From contig JAIQDT010001750.1 in the NCBI GenBank assembly GCA_021521415.1, positions 186,001 through 250,000 of the forward strand: a DNA stretch of 64,000 nucleotides, read 5' to 3'. Made by a program: the position numbers and the translations under genes. The notes beneath the pieces were generated by a model that saw only the letters and a list, made by a program, of their open reading frames with translations, was not told the origin of the DNA and ran no database searches. The stretch is from Bidens hawaiensis (Eukaryota; Streptophyta; Magnoliopsida; Asterales; Asteraceae). Shown piece after piece: positions 22,543 to 33,412 of the stretch; position 1 is the stretch's first letter; every line of letters begins with the position of its first letter.

Positions 22543-23005
22543 CCACGTTTCTGTGCCGGTTTGGATGACACAAATTTCCTTGTGCGGGACCGAAGGTGCC
22601 TCGAGGAGTTCAATGCGGATGTCCTTTCCAAGTGGGTGAAGGCTAATGATGCAAGCTTGCTTAACGCATCCGCAGATTTGTTTTCACTACGCTTGACGTG
22701 TATGACTTTGCAATCGTTAAACCCGCGCATAAGGGTTTTTGCTTGTGCGAGGTACAGGGCCATTGTGTCGTTCACGGCCGTGTACGTCCCGTTGATTTGA
22801 TTGGCTACTAGCATGGAATCCACGTGGGCTTCCAAGTGTTTCACTCCCATCTTACGCGCAATTCTCAGCCCGGCCAAGAATGCTTCATACTCGGCTTCGT
22901 TATTCGTACTTGGAAAATCCAGTCGAATAGCGTAAGTGTATTCTTGGCCTGCTGGGTTGGTTAGTTTCAGCCCTGCGCCTGAACCCTCGTTACTGGCCTG
23001 CTGTA
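22539..23005 (-). pseudogene. Second (Tat-type) RNase H, damaged
   Basis: An extra RNase H lies between RT-RNase H and integrase, as known in plant Tat elements: NEAEYEAFLAGLR, HVDSMLVANQINGTY, and VKRSENKSADALSKLA. The N-terminal strand, where a catalytic Asp in a TDGA-like motif belongs (about 22,995-23,005), reads LQQASN, so a codon is lost and the Asp is gone. The upstream RT frame runs into TGA here, and a second 1-bp loss near 22,634 (after FTHL) separates it from the integrase frame. Confidence 0.82.
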
Positions 23006-23011
23006 GAGTCG

Positions 23012-24358
23012 TCAGACATCATTGATGTCCTGTGCTGGAGAGGGTTGAGCCTCTTCCTGGCACTCTTTTTCCCGCGATGCAGGCACTTCCGCAATAAAGT
23101 CGGCCAAAACCTGGCCTTTTATGGCTGGTCTTGGCTTATACTTTATCGCGTACTCCCCCAACTCAATTGCCCATTTGGCTAGGCGTCTCGATAACTCGGG
23201 TTTGCGTAGAACGTTTGCAAGTTTGAAGTTGGAGAGAATGGTGATTGGGTGACCCTGGAAATATCGTCTTAACCTGCGTGAAGCGTGTATAAGTGCTAAG
23301 ACTAATTTTTCGAGGGTAGAGTACCGGGTTTCTACGTCTGTTAGGATACGGATGACATAATAGATTGGCATCTGGATGTCTTTTCGCTCTACTTGCAGGA
23401 CTGCCCCGGTTGCTCTATCTGTTGCGGAAAGGTATAGGATTAACTCCTCTCCCGCTTTTGGTGCTGTGAGCGTTGGGAGTTCGATCAAGCGTGACCGAAT
23501 CTCCTGAAAAGCTGCTTCCGCATTTGGTGTCCAGCGGAAGTGCATTTTCTTTAAACAGTTTCTCAACGTTGACACGAAAGGAAACGACTTATCCGCGTGG
23601 TTTTCCAAAAAGCGATTAAGTGCCACTAGTCGTCCATTCAGTGTCTGAGCCTGTTTGATGGTAGTAGGTGATTCCATTTTGATAATGGCTTCGACCTTTT
23701 CAGGGTTCGCTCTGAAGCCATCTTTAGTGACGATGACCCCCAAGAACTTCCCTTCTTCCATTCCAAAGGCACACTTGCTCGGGTTGAGTTTCATGTTTAT
23801 CTTCCTAAGCGTGTTGAAAGTTTCTTCGATGTCTTTCAACATCGCTTCTGCGTTAGGGCTTTTGATGACCAAGTCATCCATGTAGACTTCCAAGTTCCTC
23901 CCAATTTGGGCATGAAACTGGTTGTCCATCAGGCGTTGGTATGTGGACCCGGCATTCTTAAGTCCGAATGGCATCATTTGGTAACAAAATGTGCCATCGG
24001 GCGTCCGAAAAGCGGTTTTGTCCTGATCATCAACGGCCATGTGGATTTGATGGTACCCCTTATACGCATCCAGGAAGCATTTAAGGCGAAACGGTGCTAA
24101 CGAATCCACCTTAAGATCAATTTCGGGTAACGGATAACAATCTTTGGGGCATGCTTTGTTTAAGTCTTTGAAATCTATGCACATGCGCCATTGTTTGTTA
24201 TTCTTCGGTAACATATCGGGATTTGCAACCCATGTTTGATATATATTAACGCGTACGATGCCTGCGTCAAGGAGTTCCTTGACTTGGGTTCTACACGCAT
24301 TAGTTTGTTATGGCCCCATTACTCTACGCTTTTGTACGACTGGCGTAACAGCCGGATC
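23012..24358 (-). pseudogene. Retand reverse transcriptase and RNase H
   Basis: From about 24,240: WRMCIDFKDLNKACPKD, the catalytic YMDDLVIKS (near 23,880), FLGVIVTKDG, then the classical RNase H (LYLSATDRATGAVL, TRYSTLEKLVLALI, LAKWAIELGEYAI, LADFIAEVP). Although RT itself is open, the frame joining it to protease has TGA at about 24,358-24,360 and TAA near 24,308, so RT is not made in-frame with gag. The TAA replaces an expected CAA, a C-to-T change typical of methylated DNA. In an intact element RT copies the RNA in the particle. Confidence 0.92.
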
Positions 24359-26130
24359 TCACTTGAGCTTATGCTCTGCCTTACTTCGGGGTACACCAGT
24401 CATGTCAGCTGGTGTCCACGCGAAGATGTCAGCGTTTTTCTGTAATAAGCGTTTGAGTAAAGTGCGTGTGGGATCAACAACTGTTGGGCCAATGGAAACG
24501 GCCTGGTCAGGGTATTTGCCGTTGAAGGCCCATCTTTCCGGTTCGGTGATGGTTGGTTTAACCATCTTTGGTTTGGGTTTAGATGAGACAGATGCGATGC
24601 ATACCTGGGGAATGCCGGTGATCATCGCTACACCCTCAGCTGTTGGCCGTCCCATTATGCCGTGGACTGAAGATACCACGGTGTTGAATCTTGCCATCCC
24701 GTCTCTTCCGAAGAGAATGTCGTATGTGTGGTGTGGCTTCCTCATCACGACAAAATCCACGTCTTCCGTGCGTGAGTGATTCCCGTCCGTAAGAGTGACA
24801 GGGAAAGATAGGATACCCAGGGGGGTGTTTGTGCTGCCGTCGAATCCTTCCATCGAGGCGTAGATCGTTTCCAGGCGTTCCTTGTCTTCGTCATCTAGCT
24901 TGTCGAAGAACTGCCTGTACATCACCGTTGACGAGGCGCCGTTGTCAGCAAGAGTGCGAGAAGTGATGTAGTGCCCCAGCTGGCTTTTGATGACGATAGG
25001 GCCTTCTTTGTTGGGTCCTCCTGGCCCTCGCGGGAAGCGCACCTCAGCTTCCTTCCACGCGCATGGTTCTGTCGCTCGCCTTTTTCTTCCTCTGATCTTA
25101 CCATGAACCATGTTGATGCTGATGTCAATGGGCTTTCGTCCGTTGCCTCTGTACCGGTTATTATTCCTTCCTCTCTTCTTGATTGATGCCACAAGGTGTG
25201 CAAGTCTTCCATCCTTGACGAATGTTTCAACAATATCCTTCAAGGATGTACACTCCTCCGTACTATGACCTTTTGTCCCGTGGAAGTCACAGGATTTGCT
25301 TTGATCCGCATTAGGTCGCTGCCGAATCATTGGAGCTTTTAGCCATGGTAGTTTTTCGGTGGCAAATATCTCCGTGACGCTTTTGGTGAGTGGCGTCCAC
25401 CGGTGTTTTCGGCTTGCAGGGTGTGTGTTATCTCTTCCGCCAACAAGAGGGTGAGAGCTGGATGAGGTGTCAAAGTTTACCCTTGACTGCCAAATACCTA
25501 GCTTCCTCTTTTTGTTCTGCCGGGCGATCCGAACATTGTTTTCTCTAGTCCTTTGCGTGTAGAGGTGTGTACTCTGGGGAAGATCCCTTCCCAGTTGCTT
25601 CTCCGTCTCGGCAAAGCGCTTGGCCGCCGTCATGATGGCATCCCATGTGGATGGCATGCCGTCCTTACCCGTCAATGTGCGGATAAGCTCTGGGTATTCG
25701 GCGCCCTGGATGAAAGCGGCGCGAACAAGATCTTCACTTATGTTGCCCAGACTTAGCTTTTTGGAGTTGAAGCGAGTGATGAAGTCTAGTAAAGATTCAT
25801 CCTCCTCTCTAACGCAGTTGAGGATCGTCCACTGTTCTTCAGTATATTTCCTTTGTTGGCTGAAGTGTTGGCTGAACTTGTTCTGAAAGTCCGCCCAATC
25901 ATAGATGTGGTGGACCGGTAAACGATCGAACCATGCCCTGGCCACTCCAACCAGAGTCATCTGGAACATATAACACCACGTGGGTTCCGTCCAGTTACTG
26001 ACGGTTGCCCCCGCAATGAATCTGTTCAAGTGGTCGTCTGGGTCGGATAGACCATCATAAGTGCCGATGTTGGACATTTGTTTGGCACTTCTCGGGGCGA
26101 TTGCTTCCGCAATGTCCCTTGCAAACTTAG
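24359..26130 (-). pseudogene. Retand gag (C-terminal part) and protease
   Basis: Contains the gypsy gag core (SNWTEPTWCYMFQMTLVGVA.RAWFDRLP, FSQHFSQQR, LLDFITRFN), a zinc-knuckle variant CDFHGTKGHSTEEC, basic RKRR stretches, and an aspartic protease with ADNGASSTVMY near 24,935 and later ILFGRDGM. The frame enters from upstream at about 26,130, where a 1-bp indel separates it from the gag start. It ends at an in-frame TGA before RT. Confidence 0.88.
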
Positions 26131-26664
26131 ACTTTCTGCATTTGCAGCAGTTGGTCTAAAGGTTTTGGAGAAGTCACGCGGGTTTCTCCCCGCGTTCGTT
26201 GGTTTAAAGGTATCTCCAAAGTTCCTTGTCGGTTGGAAGTCCGTTTCCTTACGCTTCCCTTTTGCCTTATGGCGAGGGTTTGCGTCGGTATAGGATTCTT
26301 CCCGCTCATCGTCTGAGTACTCGCACTCACTGTTCATGTTGAGATGTTGGCGAGTACTGCCGAATTCGTCAGCCTGTTGAAGTGAACGCAAGCGTTCATC
26401 CAACTCAGCTTGGAACTCTTTCTGACGTGCTTCGGCCCACGCCTTAACTTGATCTAGTGTTTGGCGAGGGACCCTCGTCCGTTTCTCCAACTGGGCATCA
26501 GTGAACCCCAGTGAAATATTGTTTACTGCACTTGTCCTGGCTTGAATAACCGGGGTAGTGTTCCTAAAATTTGTATAACCGCCGGTGTTCCCAGTTGCTG
26601 GGGTTGTGGTCACCGGGGTTTCTTGGTCACTTACTGGCCTTGGGACCGGAGTAACGTTAACCAT
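26131..26664 (-). pseudogene. Retand gag, N-terminal part
   Basis: The ATG at 26,664 lies about 50 nt from the primer-binding site (short leader). A Pro/Thr-rich start is followed by a charged helix (VKAWAEARQKEFQAELDERL) and an acidic/basic linker. The frame is lost in GCAGAAAGTC near 26,131-26,140, and the capsid domain follows in the next register. Confidence 0.82.
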
Positions 26665-26710
26665 TTCTTCAGAAATTTTGAAAAAACTAAGAATTAGTTC
26701 TAGCTTTTAT

Positions 26711-26725
26711 GCACGGATGGCGCCA
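26711..26725 (-). other. primer-binding site of the Retand-type element
   Basis: On the minus strand TGGCGCCATCCGTGC begins within a base or two of the LTR end. TGGCGCC.. sites are usual in Tat/Athila relatives. The exact tRNA is not assigned. Confidence 0.75.
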
Positions 26726-26726
26726 A

Positions 26727-27699
26727 TGAAGAAACACTAAGTGACCCAGGGCAGATTACAGATAATCTGGGGGTTAAGTAATGTTTCCCACGAGGATGAG
26801 GTCCAGCAAAGAAGGTTGTTCTTCAGGTGACCTGCAAAACAGACACCGTAAGCTCGTCACTGAGAAGGGGGGGGTTCCTCCTTGTGACCACCCTCCGGCG
26901 TGAGAATCAGACTAGATTGCTCTGAATATAAGTGTATATTAAGAGATTGCTAGATAAGATAATGAGATATCAGATAATCATACCATTCCAAGGTGTTGGA
27001 GTATTTATAGCCGAAGGTAGGTTTCCAAGAAGGTACAGCCAGCTGAATAGTATTCCTGTTCTACCAACAGTGGGCTACGCACAAGTCATGCTGGTTGGTG
27101 GATAGGCTGCGGCCGACAGTGACAAGGTCGGCTGTATACTGTTCCTTTACTGCCGGCTATGCACTGTTCCACCAACTGTAGGCTGCGCACGTCCCACAGT
27201 AAGGGTTGGTGAGTAGGCAACGGCTAATAGTGACAAACAGTACTAGAGGGTGCTCCTCCTCGTACTGTTGTCGGTGAGCTGTCACCCTGTGATTGGTTCA
27301 TGGGCTGCTTTGGTCAGATCGTCTGTTTTGCCCATACCTTGGTAGGTATAGTACAAAAGATCTTCCAGAAGCATACGGACTGGCTCACTTGGGCGGGAGT
27401 ATTCCCGCCTTGCTCATTCCTTCAGGTGACTACTGAAGTAGCAAGAGTTAGTGCCTTGTGCGTGTAGCCTTGCTATCAGTGCGGGTAGCCTTCCCTGATG
27501 GCTTGTATCCGCAACTGCGGGAACAAGCGGGGTACTTCACCATTGGGAGGCTTTCCCTGCGGGTACAGCTGGCGTACTGCGTGTAAGGTCTTCTCTGAGC
27601 ATGGTGGGTCTTGCGGAAGCAGTTGGTCGTTGCGCAGACGTCCCTGTTCAAGGTGAGTCTTGCGGGTCCAACTGGGCTCTGCTGGGACCTACCTCTTCA
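26727..27699 (-). repeat. 5' LTR of the Retand-type element
   Basis: It differs from the left LTR by six substitutions (four G/A, one C/T, one C/A) and an 8-G rather than 12-G run. The right target copy GGCGG follows at 27,700. Confidence 0.95.
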
Positions 27700-27829
27700 G
27701 GCGGTTCAGGAAAAACAGTGGTTATGTTGGTTTTATACAGCGGTGGCTGGAATACGATGGAGATGGTGGTTTTGTGTGGCGATGGTGCTGGCACATAGTG
27801 GTGGAGCTCTAGACAAGATAAGAAAGTTT

Positions 27830-27880
<51 letters not shown>

Positions 27881-28087
27881 GAATTTCTTATGAAGACTAA
27901 ATAAAAATGGTAAAAAGACTAAATTATCCTCATGTGCCTGGCACATGACCGAATTTAACGAGAAAAGTTAACTGGGTTAGGACCAAAGGACATAACATGA
28001 TAGAGTTTTAAAGCATAAAGGATGTTTTTTGCCATTAAGTATGCGAATGGATAACCATTGAAAAAACGTGTAAACATAAATGACTAG

Positions 28088-29912
28088 TGTCAAACCCCGA
28101 CTTAGGGCCTAGGCGTGACACCCGTAGTTGGTACCTGTTTTGAAAATATATTAGAGTTGCGGGTTATTAGCGGAAGTCTTTGATTATAATACAATATTAA
28201 TTTATCTTGAAAACCTCTTGAATAATAAATATTCAAGTATTTAATTTACAAACCTTTGTTTATTCTTGTTTACAATATTTTATTTATTAAAAACTGAGCC
28301 ATCTCTATCTGCGAGCATCTATCTCCAAGAGTGACTCCTATCCCTTGCCATCTGTGCTATACTTGCTTTCCTGTAATTAGGGGAAAAATACGTCAGCTAT
28401 ATGTTGGTGAATCGTTGACTCTGAAAACATTTGACAGAGAAGATAGTTTTGAAACTAACTCAGCAGAAACGTCTCTTACTTCTGGGAACTTGTGCCACTA
28501 CCATACACACACAATTATGGTTCTCCAAGAACTGATGCCTCCTTGGAGAAATTTCGTTATGTCTGTTAGCCTGCGGCCACGTAGCCTTGATTGATAGGTT
28601 AACAGATATGTTTGAATCCAGACACACGTGTACTCGGTCTGAGTTGCTTTTATTATCTACCTTGTGACTTAGGGATCACGTAATCCCTTAAAAATTAGAT
28701 ATCACGTAATCTCATATTTGACTGACTTTTAAGATAAACAACCCGTTTATCTGACTGACTGAAAAAGGTTTAACGTATTCACCTGTGATTGTGATTGTGA
28801 TTGTGATTGTCTTTTCTGAATGATGTGGTGATCTCGTTTGAAAACCCTCGTGAATGATTTATGATTGATCTATAATAAAATAATTTTATATAAATACCCG
28901 GATCGTCTCTTGATCCAGCTACAGACCTTTTGTCTGGTTTTGATAGCTATAAACCTTGACTGATCATTTGTTTGAATAATATATTTAAACCCGTAGTCTT
29001 TTCATTTGTTTACAAATCATGTGTAAGTTTCTTCTTCATAAAGAAATATCTATTGATAGGTTTCTTCGTCAAGAAGAAACATTGAATTGTCTATAACCCT
29101 GGTATGTAAAATCTTACGTTTCTTAGTTGTGAAGAAACTACTATATCTGCGTGTATATAAAAGCTTATGTTTCTTAATCATGAAGAAACATCATTTTAAC
29201 TATAACCTTTGCATTTATAATCATAATAATGATGATCAAGGTTTTGGGCTATACCCCTGACTATGGTCTAAGCCATATAAAATAATAAAATAATATTTAG
29301 GTAGAATCCCTACTTAATAAGTACTCGGGAATGTTAATACTAATACTGAATGACGGCTTGATTGGCAGAACCTTGTTTCCAATTCGTTTAACTGATCTAC
29401 AACGCGTCAGAACTCCGATTCTACAACGAACTTCAAGAAAACGGACCTCAGAACTTCTCGGCAAATCTAACACGCTTCCCAACACTAAGTGTGTGTTTGT
29501 GAATGTGAAAATAGGATTAAATGGGTTGAACCTATAGCTGCCCTTTTATAGGCGAGTTTTGGTCACCATTGCGTAGCGCGATGGGGCTTTCTCTACGGCC
29601 ATCGCATAGTGCGACGCCGCAATCCATGAGAGGATGCCACGTGTTGACACGTGGTTGGCCACGTGTCTCTGGTTGCTTAATGGGGTCATCACATAGCGCG
29701 ATGCCCTTTTGATCCTAGAACATCGCGTAGCGGGGCGCCCCCTTTTTTAGAATTTCTAGGAAATGGCATCGCGTAGCGCGATGATCAAATCTGTCCACCC
29801 ATCGCATAGCGCGACGGGTCTGGAAACCCAAATTTTTTGTTTTAACCTCTTTGAGATTCAGAATTGTCACTTTTAGCCCAATACTTGAATGGGGTATTTT
29901 CGAGATGTTACA
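28088..29912 (-). repeat. 3' LTR of the gag-only element
   Basis: On the plus strand it runs TGTCAAACCCC..GAGATGTTACA. On the minus strand it has a palindrome array (29,567-29,816) before the TATA box CTATAAAAGGG (about 29,541-29,552). Confidence 0.93.
29567..29816. repeat. Six CATCGCGTAGCGCGATG palindromes in the U3 of the left LTR
   Basis: 17-bp units at 29,567, 29,600, 29,687, 29,721, 29,767 and 29,800, each a full or near palindrome. They lie directly upstream of the minus-strand TATA box. The second LTR has the corresponding set at 34,886-35,137. Confidence 0.9.
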
Positions 29913-29930
29913 TCCTCCCCACCTTGGAAT
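29913..29930 (-). other. polypurine tract of the gag-only element
   Basis: On the minus strand AAGGTGGGGAGGA abuts the 3' LTR start TGTAACATC. Confidence 0.75.
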
Positions 29931-30700
29931 GAATCTCGTCCTTGAGATTTGCTGACTTAGGTTCGGATGATTAGATTTTCTCTAATCTGATTTTCGTATT
30001 TAATTTCGAGTTGATGAGTAGTTGGAACCTTTGAATCGTTGCATCATAATTGATATTATCAGTCAATGGTTCATAATATCATAAGTAATTGTAAATTGCT
30101 AAACACAGTGGCCAGTTGTGTTTAATTATTTATCTTACTTTTTGAATTCTAAACATTTACTGATGTTAACCAGAATGCCTTTTGGATTCAGTCTATTGAA
30201 TCTTTTCAACTTATTCATTCAAGATACCACCACGTGTCTCGTGTTGTCCTTTACTTTATGATCTTAACGGATTTCTTCCGTTTATATCCATCGGTTATCT
30301 TCTTGAACTTTTTCAATGTTCGTATAACCGATTTTCTTTGAACTTCCTATGTTCATACAACCGACTTTTTTTTCTTTGATTAGGATATACTCCTTTTATT
30401 CCATGTAATTCATCCTTTTCTTTACTTTATCTTTCTATATATGATGGGCTATATTAACCATATAGTCTTTATATTCCTTGAATAAAACGGTCTTTTTAAT
30501 GAATATAAGCATTCTTGTGCAAAGACACGATCTATATACTAATATCTTTCTTTATTTACATTAGGGATTTAAAGACCCTATTACGGTTACAAAACTTCTC
30601 GTTTTAAACGAGTGTACAAGCAGTTTATAAGAGCTAACTTAACTATTAGTCATTTCTAATGCCTTAGGATCTTGCACATTCATTCAGCATACTCTTATCT
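29931..30700. other. Non-coding interior of the gag-only element where pol is missing
   Basis: AT-rich sequence without any RT, RNase H or integrase motif in six frames. Confidence 0.7.
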
Positions 30701-31910
30701 GCTTCTATTCTTGATTGCCAGATGCTTCTTGCATGTTCAACATATTTATTCTGGTGTTTCCTTTCTTAGCTCCGCTTCCACTTGCATTGTTTGTCCATTC
30801 CGAGCTAAAATGCCCATTTTCTCCACAATTAAAACACACAACTTTCTTTCTTCTGCAATCATCTTCTGAATGACCAATTTTCTTGCAGAAGGTGCATGTG
30901 ACAAATGGATTGGTTTTGGGAATGTTATTTGATCTAACATCTCATATGGTGTCTCCTTCCACAGTTTGAGCAGATTGGTCTTGTGAATTTAAATGATCCA
31001 TCTTCCTTTCCTTTTTTCATTCTCCTTACCTCATTTTCTTTTTCCTTTCGCTTTTCATTTTTATCTTCTTCTTGATTTCTGATAAGTCCATTCATGAGAT
31101 AACCAGCCAATTCCGTGGCTGAGTCACAGTTTGAGGTAGATTGGATCTCACTATGTCTCTAATCTCTCGAGGTAGTCCCCAGATGTATCGAGTCACCTTG
31201 TTATATTCAGGCGTTACCATGTGCGGTACTAGCCTACAATATTCATGAAACTTAGTATTGTATTCTCTGAGATTTGTGCCTTCCACTTTGTGATTCAAAA
31301 ACTTGGTTTGAATAAGATCTCTTTCATGCATGGGACAGAACCTTCGTATTACAAGTTCTTTGAATGCTTCCCATCCCATTTGGTACAAGATTTCTCTACC
31401 CTTTGTCATGATTAGGTCATTCCACCATTCTAGAGCTTCACCCTTGAATAGTTGAGACGCATACTGAATCTTTTGAATCTCAGTACATTGACTTATGATG
31501 ACGATAGACTCGAGCTCCTCAAGCCATCGTAATACTGATATGGCACCTTGATCACCATAGAACTCTTTTGGTCCATAAACTTGGAAATTCTTGAAATTGC
31601 AACCTTGGATTACTAACTTTTTCTTAAAATCATGATTGAGACTGTTATCAGCGCTAGAACTATGAACGCTTTCTTCATGGTCAACATGATTTCGGTATGG
31701 ATGAGGTCTAACAGTTTTGTTTGAATGCAAAGATTTACTTTTATGTGATCCTCCTTTCATTGCATCGACGAGAGGAGTGATTGCATTATTAATCATTTCT
31801 TGTACTTTGACCCTAAATTGCTCAGGAATCTCCTAGGCATGCTCGGATACTTTGTTGCTTCTTTGATTTGAAGCTTCATTGTTGTTTCCTTGATTGATTG
31901 GATTTGACAT
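30701..31910 (-). pseudogene. gypsy-type gag with zinc knuckles, three lesions
   Basis: The start is ATG at 31,910 (MSNPINQGNNNE..). An in-frame TAG follows at 31,833-31,835. The capsid core is clear: LVIQGCNFKNFQVYGPKEFY, LRWLEELESIV, LFKGEALEWWNDLI, FKELVIRRFCP, LREYNTKFHEYCRLV, YIWGLPREIRDIV. A 1-bp loss near 31,130 ends that frame. The nucleocapsid continues in the next register with CTFCKKIGHSEDDC and a second knuckle CFNCGENGHFSSEW, whose last Cys is replaced by Trp. In active relatives such gag forms particles. Here it may have served only as a cis signal for mobilisation by another element. Confidence 0.85.
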
Positions 31911-33395
31911 TTCTGTGAATAGAATCTATTTAGTATGAAAGAAACTTTTTATTTATACTGATAATTAAATATTCGCAACAATTGCGCGACACTGAAACAA
32001 ATGATACATGTACGAAATATCTATTAATGTAATAGTTTTGTCGCATATTGAGAGGATTTATAGAAGATCTCTTGTTGACTTTTCCTTTTATTTTCGTTGA
32101 TCTCCAATATCTCTTTCTTGAGATTATCTATATCACATAAGGCACAATCTCAATGCTTTCTCTTTGATTGAGGAATGATGTTAGGATAATCGTGTGAATG
32201 ATAAATTCATGTATCTCATCACCACTCTGTGATTTTCTGATTATATTCGTTCTTGAATCAGCAGACCTTGAGAATTTCTCTTTCTATGTCTTTTCCTATT
32301 AAAATACTTTATCTCTCGTTGACTTGGAGCAATTTATCCTTTGAAATCTGTTCACCTGGACTTTTCCTTAATCTTATTGATGGATCTTCTTTTACTTCCA
32401 ATTATATCAGAGATATTACTCGGTGAATTTTTGCTTTCTTTTCTTGATATACTACAATAAAATTTTAAAGACAAGTTCAATATTCGGGGAAATTAAAACA
32501 TATCTTTTATTCATCTTATTGTAGTTACAAGAGTGCACAAGATTATTATAGCTACACTTGTTTATAGCTACTACTTTTCTTATTATTTATTTATTCTTTC
32601 AGCGGATAATAAATTTCTTGATCTTGTTATCCTTCTTGATATTCTCGGTGGTCTTCTTTTCTTTTCCTCTTTCTCTTTATTTATCCTTCTCTTCTTCCAT
32701 TTCTATATCGTTGAGCATTGCTTCGGCTATATTTGTAACATCGACTCCATAACATGTTGAATCATCCCTGATGTATAGTCCTTCATAATCTGTGCTCCAG
32801 CCTTCATTGTAAGGATGAAAAGTATGTATCCTGATTTGTTGGGTAGCTAAAATATTCCTGCCCCTGAGGATTTTCTTCCGGATCAGTCATTATTCCATTT
32901 CCCTTTGACTTTATGGATTTCTGGGATCTACTTGATCCACTTGATCCTGTTCCTTGCACACCTTGTCTCCGAATGATATGGCTAGTGGGATGTTGGAATC
33001 AAAGGAATCTGAATTTTCTTCCATTGAGATCTGAAACGAGTCTTCACTACTAGATATTGGGATTGGGAGTAAAGCGGTTCCTTTACACCCTTTTCCCTTA
33101 CCTGAGGGAGGTCAATATGATCCTTGGCTGGATTGACGGTCAGACATCTGTATGATGTTAGATTGGAAATAGGGTCGTGTTCCTATCTTATCCGTAACAG
33201 TTTATTATTCAACGATTGTATGTAGATACTTTTAATCAAATACCTATCAGTATCGGTATGGTAAGATTGAGTCTTATGTTTAATCATTCAATGACTATAT
33301 CAGTTAATATTTTTAATTGAATATTAATATTTTCAGCATAACCTTATTTCTGCTCAAAGCCTAGTTATACTCAATACCTAATTCGCTAAGAACGA
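31911..33395. other. 5' leader region of the gag-only element
   Basis: About 1.5 kb between PBS and gag, AT-rich, no open frame of note. A long leader is common in such elements. Confidence 0.6.
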
Positions 33396-33411
33396 TAGCT
33401 CTGATACCAAC
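33396..33411 (-). other. primer-binding site of the gag-only element
   Basis: On the minus strand TGGTATCAGAGCT begins three bases after the right LTR's end; initiator tRNA-Met type. Confidence 0.88.
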
Positions 33412-33412
33412 A

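Larger units (their letters stand above)
15446..27699 (-). mobile_element. Tat/Retand-type Ty3/gypsy element, complete, with antisense gene
   Basis: Two LTRs (977 and 973 bp) are bounded by GGCGG duplications at 15,441-15,445 and 27,700-27,704. Minus-strand order: PBS, gag, protease, RT, RNase H, a second RNase H, integrase. RT before integrase is the gypsy order, and a second RNase H is known from the plant Tat clade. A long plus-strand gene lies between integrase and the 3' LTR, as in Retand-like members. The LTRs differ by six substitutions plus a G-run length difference (about 0.6 %), so insertion was recent. Yet gag-pol carries one frameshift in gag, two stops before RT, and breaks in RNase H and integrase, so this copy cannot encode its own machinery as assembled. 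Confidence 0.93.

Noticed and set aside
27448..27651. 67-residue frame occurring in both Retand LTRs
   Set aside because: It lies wholly inside the LTR, has no domain, and its presence twice follows from LTR identity.
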